32,223 nt of DNA. It comes from Methanomassiliicoccaceae archaeon. GTDB taxonomy: Archaea > Thermoplasmatota > Thermoplasmata > Methanomassiliicoccales > UBA472. Below the pieces are notes generated by a model. The model was not told the origin of the DNA. It searched no databases and was given only the letters and a program-made list of their open reading frames with translations. The stretch is taken from the NCBI GenBank assembly GCA_003153895.1, contig PMBU01000125.1, forward strand, positions 1 to 32,223, in the 5' to 3' direction. Each line of letters begins with the position of its first letter. Position 1 is the stretch's first letter. Below are positions 24,718-32,223 of this stretch, one piece after another. Made by a program: the position numbers and the translations under genes.

Positions 24718-25488
24718 ATGGCCGACTTCGATGGGGAAAAGTATAAGGCTGCATCCAAGCACCAAAAGGAATGGGGCGAAAGGCTGATTGGTGACCTTGC
24801 TCTAAAAGGAGATGAGAGGGTAATTGACCTAGGATGCGGGGACGGTTACCTTACAAATAAGATTAGGAATTTGGTCCCAAAGGGGAGCGTGCTTGGGATC
24901 GATTCCTCTGCATCCATGATAGAAACAGCTAAGAAATTAGAAGCACCCAACCTGAAATTCCAGAAACTTGACATCTATGATCTTGACTTCGACGAAGAGT
25001 TCGATGTCGTCTTTTCCAATGCGGCGCTCCATTGGGTCAAGGACCATAATCGGTTACTAGGAAACGTCCGCAAGGCAGTCCGAGCAGGAGGTCTTGTTCG
25101 CTTCAACTTCGCCGGGGATGGCAACTGCTCTAATTTCTTTGAGGTCGTCCAGGAGGTTATGGCAATACCGAGTTACCGGGAGTATTTCGATGGAATGGTT
25201 TGGCCCTGGTTCATGCCCTCAGTAAGCGACTATGAAGTATTGATCGAGCCTTATAAGTTCTGTGAATGGAGCGTATGGATGGAGAACGCTGACCGCCATT
25301 TCACCGAAGATGAGTTGGTCCTATGGATTGACCAACCCTCTATCGTTCCCTTCCTTGCGGGACTGAAGCAAGGCGATAAGCAGGCTTTCAGAGAAGAGGT
25401 TATTAATCGGATGCTTCAGAGGACCATAACCCCTGATGGCAGATTCTTCGAAACCTTCCGGCGTCTCAATCTAAAGGCAAAGAAGTAG
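24718..25488 (+). CDS. Class I SAM-dependent methyltransferase
   Basis: A 256-residue Rossmann-fold methyltransferase. Motif I is VIDLGCGDGYL (residues 35-45), which binds S-adenosylmethionine. The acidic residue for the ribose is in LGIDSSASMIE, and motif IV is FDVVFSNAALHWVKDH, with the LHWV form seen in trans-aconitate methyltransferase-like and small-molecule enzymes. The C-terminal lid (WMENADRHFTEDELVLWI) is also typical of that group. The substrate is unknown. AAGGA lies 7 bases before the ATG, and a TATA-like GATATATTC is about 55 bases upstream. It is probably a single-gene unit. Confidence 0.85.
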   Translation: MADFDGEKYKAASKHQKEWGERLIGDLALKGDERVIDLGCGDGYLTNKIRNLVPKGSVLGIDSSASMIETAKKLEAPNLKFQKLDIYDLDFDEEFDVVFSNAALHWVKDHNRLLGNVRKAVRAGGLVRFNFAGDGNCSNFFEVVQEVMAIPSYREYFDGMVWPWFMPSVSDYEVLIEPYKFCEWSVWMENADRHFTEDELVLWIDQPSIVPFLAGLKQGDKQAFREEVINRMLQRTITPDGRFFETFRRLNLKAKK

Positions 25489-25548
25489 CAACCCCATTAG
25501 TCGCCAACTCAATATCTTCTATCTTTTTGTCTCGATCGTCAAAAGCAA

Positions 25549-25814
25549 TCACAGGAAGTATTCCCCTTCGATGTGTTTAATCTGTCCATCAATTCGAATT
25601 TCATAAAATCGCAGGTATTGCTTCTTGACTGGAGTCACCTTTTTGGAGAAAAGGCAGACTCTGGTCATTTTCTTGATCTCTGAGCTCTCGAATGCTTCAA
25701 CGTGGCAAAACAAATCCAATCTTAAACAGCTGTCACAATTCTGGTACCCAACGCCACAGCGGCCGTTTTGCTACTAATGCCAACTATAATATGCCTGGAA
25801 TGTTCGGAAACCAT
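25549..25814 (-). pseudogene. Frameshifted small Cys-rich (zinc- or Fe-S-type) gene
   Basis: Two frames together make one plausible protein of about 88 residues. From ATG 25814 the first 17 residues read MVSEHSRHIIVGISSKT. At an AAAA run near 25769-25772 the sense moves by one base into a frame reading GRCGVGYQNCDSCLRLDLFC, then VEAFESSEIKKMTRVCLF, and ends EGEYFL before TGA at 25549. Restoring one A to the run joins them. The second segment has four cysteines spaced C-x6-C-x2-C-x6-C, a likely metal site. That frame has two stop codons just before it and no usable start before the cysteines, so it cannot be a gene by itself. A TATA-like box sits at the right distance. I do not recognise the family. 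Confidence 0.55.
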
Positions 25815-25847
25815 TCTCAACTTCGATAACACTAATATTCGGTGATG

Positions 25848-25858
25848 TTTATAAATAG
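25848..25858 (-). promoter_or_regulatory. TATA-like box for the small Cys-rich gene
   Basis: CTATTTATAAA on the minus strand lies about 38 bases before the ATG at 25814. The sequence is nearly symmetrical, so it could also serve the plus strand. Confidence 0.4.
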
Positions 25859-25994
25859 TAGCGACTCCCAGTTATTACAGGCCCCCATTGATTGAGCAGA
25901 CCCATGAGGCCATAAGGCCCTAAGATCCTATAATGGTCGTCGCAAGCATGCTCCTTCAAGGGGGATCTCCGATGGGGTTTGATTCCTCAAAGCT

Positions 25995-26014
25995 CGAACC
26001 TCGCCGCATCCCGA
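25995..26014. repeat. Partial dispersed repeat (left module only), before the kinase gene
   Basis: CGAACCTCGCCGCATCCCGA differs by one base from the left module of copy A. The rest of the repeat is missing here. The same module recurs in the same orientation just after the kinase gene. Confidence 0.6.
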
Positions 26015-26078
26015 TTGATTATATGGTCATCGCATTCCTGTCTATCTTCGGGGAGGGCAAAAGATATTAGGATAAAAT

Positions 26079-26087
26079 CTATAAATC
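26079..26087 (+). promoter_or_regulatory. TATA-like box for the histidine kinase gene
   Basis: TCTATAAAT lies 20 bases before GTG 26103. No ribosome site is seen, so a leaderless transcript is likely. Confidence 0.45.
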
Positions 26088-26102
26088 TTTGCAGCTGACC
26101 TT

Positions 26103-28457
26103 GTGGGGAGTACTTTGGAACCGTCAAAAGAAGTAAACAAGAGTCTCATTAGCATTCTTGAGAGAATCACCGATGGATTTCAATTTCTTGATCGCAATTG
26201 GCGATTTACTTACATCAACAATCGCGGCGCCGAGATATTTGGCATGAAGGTCGAGGACCTTCTTGGCGATGTGATCTGGAATCTGTTTCCCTATGCAAAA
26301 GGGAACAATTTCTTTATTGAATATCACAAAGCCATGGAAACGATGGAGCCGAGACATTTCGATGAATACTACCCTGAACCGCTCAACAAGTGGCTGGAGA
26401 TGCATTGCTATCCTTCTGAAGAAGGATTGGCAGTTCACTTCAGGGATGTCACTGAACGTAAGAAATCAGAAGAAGCGCTGGTGGAAAGAGAAAGACTAAG
26501 TTCCGCTTTGATCCAGATTAATGTTTACGTCAATTCCACTCTTGATCACAAAGAGATCATGCAGCGGGTCATCGAGGAAGGAGCTAAGGCAATTGATGCT
26601 GAATCATCGCTCATCAATATGCGAGAGGGCGACGGGTGGGCCGCCCGGTTCGTGTATCGCTTCCCACCTGAGATCCTCGGCCAACCGAAGACGAACGAGG
26701 AATCGCCCACATCCATGCTGGTGATGAAAGAAAGAAGGGTCGTGGCCATCAACGATGCTTTTGAAGATTCCAGAGTCGACAAGCAGGCAATGAAGGCGTT
26801 CAATGCGCGCTCAGTTCTTATTGCCCCGATCATCCGCCGAGACGAGGTCATCGGCATCATCGCTTTCTATCATCATTCCAAAAAGGTCAATTTCAGTGAT
26901 GCTCAGATAGATTTTGCTCAAAAACTGGTCGGTTCGATGTCGCTGGCAATCGAGAATGCCAGGTTGTTCGAAACATTGAGCCAAAACGAAGCCAGATACC
27001 GTGGACTCTTCGAGAACATATCGGAGGCGGTCACACTACGCCAGCTCATCTATGATGAGCGAGGTAAGATCATCGACATGGAATTGATCGACACCAACCC
27101 CGCAAACCTCAAGGCCTTAGGCGTTAGCTCCATCAATGAGTTGAAGGGCAAGAGATATAGCGAAATCTATAAGCCAGATTTAACGGCGCATCTGCTTGAC
27201 ATAGTGAACAGGATGAAAGACACCGGAAAACCTGTCACCGAGGAGATACGCTTCTACTCCAATAATCGAGATTACCTGGCCACTTACACTCCGCTCGATA
27301 AGGACCAGATCATCACCATGAGCGTGGACATCACGGAGCGTAAGATAGCAGAACGAGCCATCGAAAGGGAGAGGGCTCGTCTGCAACTGATTCTCGATTC
27401 TTTGCCAGTCGCTGTTGCCGTGGCCGATGAGAAAGGCAGCCTGCAGATCGTCAACAAAAGAACACATGAAATATGGGCTGGATCAACAAAAAATATCAAT
27501 CAGATTAATGATTATATTGGTTACCTGCCTGGCACGGAAGTCAAACTTAAAACGGAGGACTGGCCGATAACTCGAGCTCTTAGACAGGGAACGACAATAC
27601 TAAACGAGGAGATCGATGTCAAACGACTGGATGGCACAAGGGGAACTGTGGTAGCATCTGCGATCCCATTGAAAGATGAGGATGGTAAGATCAATGGGGC
27701 GCTCGTAGCTTATACGGACATCACCGAAAGGAAAGAGTTGGAGCAAAATCTAGCAAGGTCCAACGTCGACCTCCAGCAGTTCGCTTATATCGCTTCTCAT
27801 GACCTCCAGGAACCGCTCAGGATGGTTAGCAATTACTTGTCGCTATTGGATAGGCGATATCATGACAAACTGGACGCCAAGGCTCAGGAGTATATAGGTT
27901 ATGCTTTAGATGGCGGAGAAAGAATGCGTCAACTGATCAATGACCTTTTGGAATATTCCAGAGTCGATGCGGTGAGTAAGGAGTTCGCTCCGGTTGATAT
28001 GAAAGCCGTGGTTTCGAAATCGCTTGCCATTCTTGAAGAGTCAGTTAAGGAGAATGATGCGGAGATCTTGGTCGAGCCCTTGCCGATAATCGTCGCTGAC
28101 GAATCTCAGATGATCCAATTGATGCAAAATCTAATTGGCAACGCTATCAAATTCCACGGCCCAGAGCGACCGAAGATTCTTATCTCGGCGTCAGAAGGAG
28201 TCAGAGAAGTCACATTTGCGGTCAAGGACAATGGCATTGGCATGAATATGCAGCACGCAGACAAGATATTCCAGATGTTCCAGAGGCTTCATGGCAGGGA
28301 TGAGTATCCAGGGACTGGTGTCGGTCTAGCAATTGCCAAGAAGATTGTCGACCATCATGGTGGAGGAATTTGGGCAGAGTCAGAGGAAGGCAAGGGGGCG
28401 ACGTTCTTCTTCACTATTCCGATTCAAGCGGTGTTGAAAGATGTAACACATGTCTGA
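26103..28457 (+). CDS. Soluble PAS-GAF-PAS-PAS sensor histidine kinase
   Basis: A 784-residue kinase without transmembrane helices, so it should sense an internal signal. Domains in order: PAS (about 14-125, ending RDVTERK), GAF (127-292), PAS (296-411, ending VDITERK), PAS (426-540, ending TDITERK), HisKA dimerisation helix (553-620) with the phospho-acceptor His566 in ASHDLQEPLRMV, and an ATPase domain (670-778) with Asn680 in the N box (LIGNAIKFH), Asp709 in DNGIGM and the GTGVGLAI lid. The DLQEP form is common in archaeal kinases of this type. No heme-, flavin- or bilin-binding cysteine pattern stands out. No response regulator is nearby, so it is an orphan in this window. The start is GTG 26103, with a TATA-like box 20 bases upstream. 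The gene is bracketed by direct copies of a repeat module. Confidence 0.92.
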   Translation: MGSTLEPSKEVNKSLISILERITDGFQFLDRNWRFTYINNRGAEIFGMKVEDLLGDVIWNLFPYAKGNNFFIEYHKAMETMEPRHFDEYYPEPLNKWLEMHCYPSEEGLAVHFRDVTERKKSEEALVERERLSSALIQINVYVNSTLDHKEIMQRVIEEGAKAIDAESSLINMREGDGWAARFVYRFPPEILGQPKTNEESPTSMLVMKERRVVAINDAFEDSRVDKQAMKAFNARSVLIAPIIRRDEVIGIIAFYHHSKKVNFSDAQIDFAQKLVGSMSLAIENARLFETLSQNEARYRGLFENISEAVTLRQLIYDERGKIIDMELIDTNPANLKALGVSSINELKGKRYSEIYKPDLTAHLLDIVNRMKDTGKPVTEEIRFYSNNRDYLATYTPLDKDQIITMSVDITERKIAERAIERERARLQLILDSLPVAVAVADEKGSLQIVNKRTHEIWAGSTKNINQINDYIGYLPGTEVKLKTEDWPITRALRQGTTILNEEIDVKRLDGTRGTVVASAIPLKDEDGKINGALVAYTDITERKELEQNLARSNVDLQQFAYIASHDLQEPLRMVSNYLSLLDRRYHDKLDAKAQEYIGYALDGGERMRQLINDLLEYSRVDAVSKEFAPVDMKAVVSKSLAILEESVKENDAEILVEPLPIIVADESQMIQLMQNLIGNAIKFHGPERPKILISASEGVREVTFAVKDNGIGMNMQHADKIFQMFQRLHGRDEYPGTGVGLAIAKKIVDHHGGGIWAESEEGKGATFFFTIPIQAVLKDVTHV

Positions 28458-28734
28458 TCTTGGGTTCCATAATAAAAAAATGAAGATTCCATTTATTTCT
28501 CCGATAGCCCGAACCTCACCGCATCCCGACACAGACCTCTACGGAAAGTGTGGATTAAAGAAACAACGACTAAGCCCAAAGACGACCTAATAAAATAAGA
28601 CAATGTCTATTAAATTAACTGACCCATATGGCCAAACAGATATCATTATATACAGCTACAATTTAAAATAATAACTATATCCCCCGGATGGGAGTGCGAG
28701 GGGTGCAATTTGAACCTCGATATTCACATTATTA
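28458..28734. other. A/T-rich gap after the kinase gene
   Basis: About 540 bases separate the kinase from the MFS gene. They hold the partial repeat at 28504-28529 and copy E, with A/T-rich sequence between. No protein-like frame, tRNA or strong hairpin was seen. GTGCAATTTGAACCTCG near 28701-28717 may be a decayed second left module. Confidence 0.45.
28504..28529. repeat. Partial dispersed repeat (left module only), after the kinase gene
   Basis: A 26-base stretch identical to 2515-2540 of copy A (it contains CGAACCTCACCGCATCCCGA). The rest of the element is separated from it by about 215 bases; copy E then begins. Confidence 0.65.
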
Positions 28735-28870
28735 AAACAAATAAAGAAAAGGGAAAAGGTTTCGCCGTCCGAGGGCTCGGTGCAAATCGAATTTAATTGA
28801 AACCTAAAATTTTTAATCTGGATGAGCGTGGCTTTGTTTCCCCGTCGGGAGCAATCCCAACTTCACGTGT
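28735..28870. repeat. Dispersed intergenic repeat, copy E
   Basis: Same subtype as copy B: GGGAAAAGGTTTCGCCGTC, GGTGCAAATCGAATTTAATTG and AATCTGGATGAGCGTGGCTT. It lies between the kinase and MFS genes, near the 3' end of the latter. Confidence 0.7.
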
Positions 28871-28997
28871 AACTGCGGAGAATCGAATAGAAGGAAAACA
28901 GCGCTGGATAATCGAAATGCGTTCCCGGATTGACCACTACTGTCGTCTTCATAGCCAAGCCATGATCAGAAAGAGCCGAACCATGTCTTCTAAGATA

Positions 28998-30335
28998 TTA
29001 GGGAATCTCATTGTCTCCTCTACTCACCTTCTCTGGTCCAGGGCAGGCAATTAGATTCAGGCGCTTGGCGTTGAGGGCGAGGTAGAGATAGGCGAGCGAG
29101 GAGATGACGAGGATCATTCCAGCCAGCATCCAGGCTGTGGGGATGGACCAGATGTCAGCCACGAAGCCAATGAGAAGCGCACCGATGAGGCCGCCCCCCT
29201 GGGCGATGAGCGATTCGAACGACATCATTGTAGCTCTTTGCTTAGACGGTATCTGATCGTTGTAGAGGGCAGCATGCGGCGAACCGGCTGTCCCAAGAAT
29301 GAAGTACAGCAGCAGATAGAAAAGGGCAAAGGCTAGAATGGAGCCTTGTAGCGCCAGGGCGAAGAGCAAGACGCCAAGGATGATCCTCATCCCCATGAGA
29401 ATCCGCGGGTAATTGTCACCGGTGATACGGCAGATAGGGGTTGAGACAATGCTCCCCACCGATGCCATCAGGAAGTAGCCTGCGGCGAGCACGCCTAGCA
29501 CCCAGGTTTCCTCCGCGCCTCCGATGATCGCCTGGACCCTAGGCTGCCAGAGGAGCTCAACGCTCGCCAGGCCGAGCCCGAGGAACAGTGTTGCCATTAG
29601 CAGAGCGAACGTTACCCGATTCTTGATTCCGTGCTCGAAGGAGCTGGAGAGTATCTCAGGCATTTTCTTGAAGCCGGCAGCGAGCCCAGAATCCGCTCCA
29701 GGTTTAACGACCTCCACGACGATGAAGATAGTGAGAACGATTTGGCCAACGGTCGCCAGGAGCACGATGACGATGTTCATCGAATAAGGGCTAGATCCGA
29801 ATATAGGGGCCGATGACCCGAGGATCGTCGGGATGAAACCGCCGACTAGCGAGCCGACACCGAGCCCGATCGGACTGAATACCATCGCCTTTGACAGGGC
29901 GCGTTGCAAGTTGATTGCGGGATTCTTTCGCTTGTATTCATCGACGAACCAGGCATCCATTGTCCCCGACGACAGCGCCCTAGCTACTCCATAGAGCATG
30001 ATCGCGACCAGAATGAGGAGGAAACCGGAGGATAGCAAGAGCGTGAAGACGGCCGCGAACATGACGACCAAGGATAATAGGTAGACGCGTTTCCTGCCAA
30101 TGCTGTCCGCCAGACCTCCGGTCGGCAGCTCGAGAAGGAGCGTCGTACCAGAGTATGCGGCCAATATCGTGCCCGCCTCAAGGATGCTGAGCCCCTTCCC
30201 GAGGATGATCAGAATTAGGACCGGGAACATCAAGCCAACAATGAACCAGTGCACCGTCTGGTTCACCCCGTAGACGAAGAAAGGATCGGCCCTGATGGTC
30301 GACGTTCGAGGCATGAAAGGAAATGATGTTGCCAT
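28998..30335 (-). CDS. Major facilitator superfamily transporter
   Basis: A 445-residue membrane protein with about twelve hydrophobic helices in two halves, typical of MFS secondary transporters. The loop between helices 2 and 3 carries the MFS signature in the form GGLADSIGRKRVYL (about residues 73-86). The long central loop (about 205-240) separates the halves. The segment ARALSSGTMDAWFVDEYKRK after helix 4 resembles the drug- or metabolite-exporter branch that includes many archaeal members. The substrate cannot be told. Start ATG 30335 gives a soluble N-terminus; an in-frame ATG seven codons on is an alternative. There is no operon partner. Confidence 0.85.
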   Translation of the reverse strand: MATSFPFMPRTSTIRADPFFVYGVNQTVHWFIVGLMFPVLILIILGKGLSILEAGTILAAYSGTTLLLELPTGGLADSIGRKRVYLLSLVVMFAAVFTLLLSSGFLLILVAIMLYGVARALSSGTMDAWFVDEYKRKNPAINLQRALSKAMVFSPIGLGVGSLVGGFIPTILGSSAPIFGSSPYSMNIVIVLLATVGQIVLTIFIVVEVVKPGADSGLAAGFKKMPEILSSSFEHGIKNRVTFALLMATLFLGLGLASVELLWQPRVQAIIGGAEETWVLGVLAAGYFLMASVGSIVSTPICRITGDNYPRILMGMRIILGVLLFALALQGSILAFALFYLLLYFILGTAGSPHAALYNDQIPSKQRATMMSFESLIAQGGGLIGALLIGFVADIWSIPTAWMLAGMILVISSLAYLYLALNAKRLNLIACPGPEKVSRGDNEIP

Positions 30336-30478
30336 CTTAAGTTAGCTGTCACGGTTGGATATTCTTAGCTACGTGGCGACAAAAGTTGAGAAGTTGGATG
30401 ATCCCTTGGTTCCCTTAATTGGGACTAACCGAAATACAAGGACAGTATCAATGTTGTCTTCATGTTTCATTTGGTTTG

Positions 30479-30486
30479 TATAAAAT
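30479..30486 (+). promoter_or_regulatory. TATA-like box for the DUF362 gene
   Basis: TATAAAAT lies about 90 bases before the ATG at 30573, predicting a leader near 65 bases, longer than its neighbours. Confidence 0.4.
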
Positions 30487-30525
30487 ATTAGGACTGCACA
30501 TTCATTGAACATACCGTACCATCCT

Positions 30526-30561
30526 CCAGCGAGTGCTGGCATTGGGTTGGGAGGGTCCAAC
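30526..30561 (+). other. Two short hairpins in the DUF362 leader
   Basis: CCAGC-GAGT-GCTGG (30526-30539) and GTTGG-GAGGGT-CCAAC (30546-30561) lie in tandem just before the start codon. The loop of the second contains GGAGGG-like bases that could be a ribosome site held in a hairpin. A regulatory role is unproven. Confidence 0.35.
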
Positions 30562-30572
30562 TGGGAAAGATC

Positions 30573-31679
30573 ATGCCAAGCAAAGTGTATTTCTCCAATC
30601 TACGAACGAAAGGCGATAAGGGCAGCAAAGTCAACAAGGTCGAAGCCTCGTTTGATCAAGCCCAGCTGAGTCAATTGATTAAGAAGGGCGATTTAACCGC
30701 TATTAAGCTCCATTTCGGGGAGAGGGGCAACGATAGCCACATCAATCCCGTATTGATCCGTCCAGTGGTGGATGGCATCAAAGCCAGAGGCGCTAAGCCT
30801 TTCCTCACCGATACTAACACACTGTATTCCGGCAGCCGCCATGATGCGGTCGACCACCTCGTGACCGCGTTGGAGCACGGGTTCGATTACACGGTCACAG
30901 GGGCGCCCCTCGTCATCTCAGATGGGCTCAAAGGCGATAACGTCAGGGAGGTGCAGATCGGGAAGAAGCACTTCTCTTCGGTGAAGTTGGCCAGGGACAT
31001 CGTTGCAGCGGACAGCATGGTCGTCATGACCCACTTTAAGGGACATGACATGGCTGGCTTCGGCGGTGCCATCAAGAACATAGGGATGGGCGGAGCGGCG
31101 GTCGTTGGCAAGAAGGAACAACATGCCTGCCGCATGGCCGTGAAACGTGACTCGTGCGTCGGCTGCGGCTCCTGCCAGAAGGTCTGTCCAGAGGGGGCAA
31201 TATCTCGAGAAAGGGGCAAGGCGAGCGTCGCCGCGGAGCTTTGCATCGGCTGCGGAGAGTGTATTACCGTATGTCCGGAGAATGCAATTGATTTCGACTG
31301 GGCTTCGGCCATATTGCCGTTCGTGGAGAGGATGACCGAGTACGCCTATGGCGTGGCTACATCGCATAAAGGGCGCATAGGCTACATGAACTTCCTGACC
31401 AACATCACGCCGGACTGCGACTGTTGCCCTTGGAGCGACATACCCATAGTGCCGGACATCGGCTTCCTGGCCTCCACTGACCCGGTAGCTATCGACCAGG
31501 CGAGCTTCGACCTGGTGAACGCACAGCTCGGCACATCAGGCTCAATGCTAGAGAAGAATCTGGAAGCAGGGGGCGACAAGTTCCGCGGGCTGAGGCCCAA
31601 CACCGAACCGACACACCAGCTGAGCTACGGAGAGGAGATCGGGCTTGGCAGTCGGAGTTACAAGCTGATCATGCTATGA
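30573..31679 (+). CDS. DUF362 domain protein with two [4Fe-4S] ferredoxin motifs
   Basis: A 368-residue cytoplasmic iron-sulfur protein. The DUF362 part surrounds a bacterial-ferredoxin insert: C195, C198, C201 and C205 (CVGCGSCQKVCP) and C224, C227, C230 and C234 (CIGCGECITVCP), each able to bind one [4Fe-4S] cluster. N-terminal hallmarks are IKLHFGERGNDSHI (about 44-57) and FLTDTNTLYSGSRHDAVDHL. The C-terminal part has DCDCCPWSD and the family segment GFLASTDPVAIDQASFD. DUF362 proteins are widespread in archaea and clostridia. An electron-transfer or redox role is expected but the reaction is unknown. The next gene also encodes an iron-sulfur protein in the same direction, 137 bases on. Confidence 0.9.
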   Translation: MPSKVYFSNLRTKGDKGSKVNKVEASFDQAQLSQLIKKGDLTAIKLHFGERGNDSHINPVLIRPVVDGIKARGAKPFLTDTNTLYSGSRHDAVDHLVTALEHGFDYTVTGAPLVISDGLKGDNVREVQIGKKHFSSVKLARDIVAADSMVVMTHFKGHDMAGFGGAIKNIGMGGAAVVGKKEQHACRMAVKRDSCVGCGSCQKVCPEGAISRERGKASVAAELCIGCGECITVCPENAIDFDWASAILPFVERMTEYAYGVATSHKGRIGYMNFLTNITPDCDCCPWSDIPIVPDIGFLASTDPVAIDQASFDLVNAQLGTSGSMLEKNLEAGGDKFRGLRPNTEPTHQLSYGEEIGLGSRSYKLIML

Positions 31680-31698
31680 TTATGGCGCGAGTTCGATT

Positions 31699-31719
31699 CG
31701 AGTTCGACTTCGAAGCTCG
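31699..31719. terminator. Hairpin after the DUF362 gene
   Basis: An inverted repeat (CGAG-TTCGA / TCGAA-G-CTCG) starts 20 bases after the stop codon. The loop is very tight and there is no T-run, so this may be only a degenerate GAGTTCGA repeat rather than a terminator. Confidence 0.25.
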
Positions 31720-31816
31720 TGATAGAATGCTGCAAGGATACGGATCTCATCAAAGATCAATCCACAAGTGAAATAGGGGCAGCGTTAAGCCAATTAACCT
31801 CTTCCGCCATTTTACC

Positions 31817-32223
31817 ATGATGACCTTGGATAAGCGGCTGAGACAGATCGCTTTGAAGGAAGGTGTGGACTACTTCGGATGTGCAGACCTGGCTCCAGCA
31901 AGGAAGGCTATCTTCGACCAAGGTGGCGAGCGTGTTGCATCATATCCCCGGGCGATCTCGGTCGGGATCGGTATCCCGAACGATCTGGTCGAACAGCTCG
32001 AAGACAGGGACCGGATTGGCGTCCGAGTAAGCTATCGACATCATGGATACGATGTGATCAATGCCCGATTGGATTTGGTGACGAGCAAGCTCGCCAGCGA
32101 GATCGGCCGAGCAGGGTACCATGCCCTCCCCGTCCCATCCTCCAAGCGGATGGATAGCGATCGCATTTGCGCCGAGTTCTCTCACAAGATGGCCGCGAAC
32201 CTGGCAGGCCTGGGATGGATCGG
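31817..32223 (+). CDS. QueG-like double-cluster ferredoxin protein, N-terminal part (runs off window)
   Basis: The first 135 residues of a gene cut by the window edge. It begins with tandem ATG codons. Visible features are the N-terminal helix and DYFGCADL, the ISVGIGIPNDLVEQL segment, and HKMAANLAGLGWIG at the edge. This matches epoxyqueuosine reductase-like proteins (COG1600 type) just before their two ferredoxin motifs. In methanogen-like archaea many such proteins are not QueG itself and have unknown roles. The iron-sulfur motifs lie beyond the window, so cluster binding is expected, not seen. It may share a transcript with the DUF362 gene. The start is uncertain by one codon. Confidence 0.75.
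   Translation, partial: MMTLDKRLRQIALKEGVDYFGCADLAPARKAIFDQGGERVASYPRAISVGIGIPNDLVEQLEDRDRIGVRVSYRHHGYDVINARLDLVTSKLASEIGRAGYHALPVPSSKRMDSDRICAEFSHKMAANLAGLGWI

Noticed and set aside
25765-25775. Programmed ribosomal frameshift as an explanation for the Cys-rich gene
   Set aside because: The AGCAAAACG context is not a canonical slippery heptamer in the zero frame and no downstream structure was seen; a lost base in the A run is simpler.
25970-25990. tRNA-like T-arm (TGGGG TTTGATT CCTCA)
   Set aside because: The nearly invariant C of the TTC loop is T here, and no matching acceptor, D or anticodon arms lie at the right distance.
25848-26014. Possible small RNA gene driven by the TATA-like box on the plus strand
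   Set aside because: The box is better explained by the small Cys-rich gene on the minus strand. Only a short GGCC-ATAA-GGCC hairpin is seen, with no box C/D motifs.
30369-30560. 63-residue open frame on the minus strand between the MFS and DUF362 genes
   Set aside because: It overlaps the promoter and leader of the DUF362 gene, has no ribosome site and no family-like pattern.

Overview
This is archaeal DNA. The encoded families (DUF2117, an Mth938-like domain, a PiT transporter with a DUF47 partner, a DUF362 ferredoxin-like protein) are typical of Euryarchaeota and Thermoplasmatota. Several genes have TATA-like boxes about 20-35 bases upstream of short or absent leaders, and candidate stops are pyrimidine-rich tracts. 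The large secreted proteins with BspA-type leucine-rich repeats, fibronectin type III domains and a C-terminal membrane anchor recall environmental or gut Thermoplasmata such as Methanomassiliicoccales. No methanogenesis or rRNA gene is present, so the lineage is an inference.

Layout. Positions 1-1114 (minus) hold a SpeD-like pyruvoyl decarboxylase followed by a partial homospermidine synthase, a small polyamine unit. A DUF2117 gene follows (1332-2399, minus). At 2919-6920 is a very large secreted protein joining a glycoside-hydrolase-like domain, about twenty BspA-type repeats and two golvesin-type C-terminal domains. At 7130-8086 is an Mth938-domain protein with a long repetitive charged N-terminus. 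At 8311-10006 is the phosphate transporter and its DUF47 partner. Positions 10272-19939 form a surface-protein island: two LRR/FN3 proteins with membrane anchors, a 1414-residue NosD beta-helix/Ig-like protein, a GT4 glycosyltransferase, and the remains of a frameshifted small gene. Positions 20533-22974 hold two nitroreductases and a short-chain dehydrogenase. Positions 23112-28457 hold an unrecognised anchored exoprotein, a methyltransferase, a broken small Cys-rich gene and a soluble PAS/GAF histidine kinase. Positions 28998-32223 hold an MFS transporter, a DUF362 ferredoxin-like protein and the start of a QueG-like double-cluster ferredoxin.

How it fits together. The clearest theme is the cell surface. 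Three LRR proteins share the same N-cap and C-cap modules but carry different partners. The NosD protein and the 465-residue exoprotein end in the same kind of anchor (one hydrophobic helix, then a short Arg/Lys tail). A lone glycosyltransferase could decorate them. Between these genes lies a dispersed non-coding repeat of roughly 140 bases, with five recognisable copies plus two partial ones. Four of the five copies border LRR genes, and the partial copies bracket the histidine kinase gene in direct orientation. This repeat, the polyamine pair and two small genes interrupted by single-base frameshifts are the points most worth a second look.
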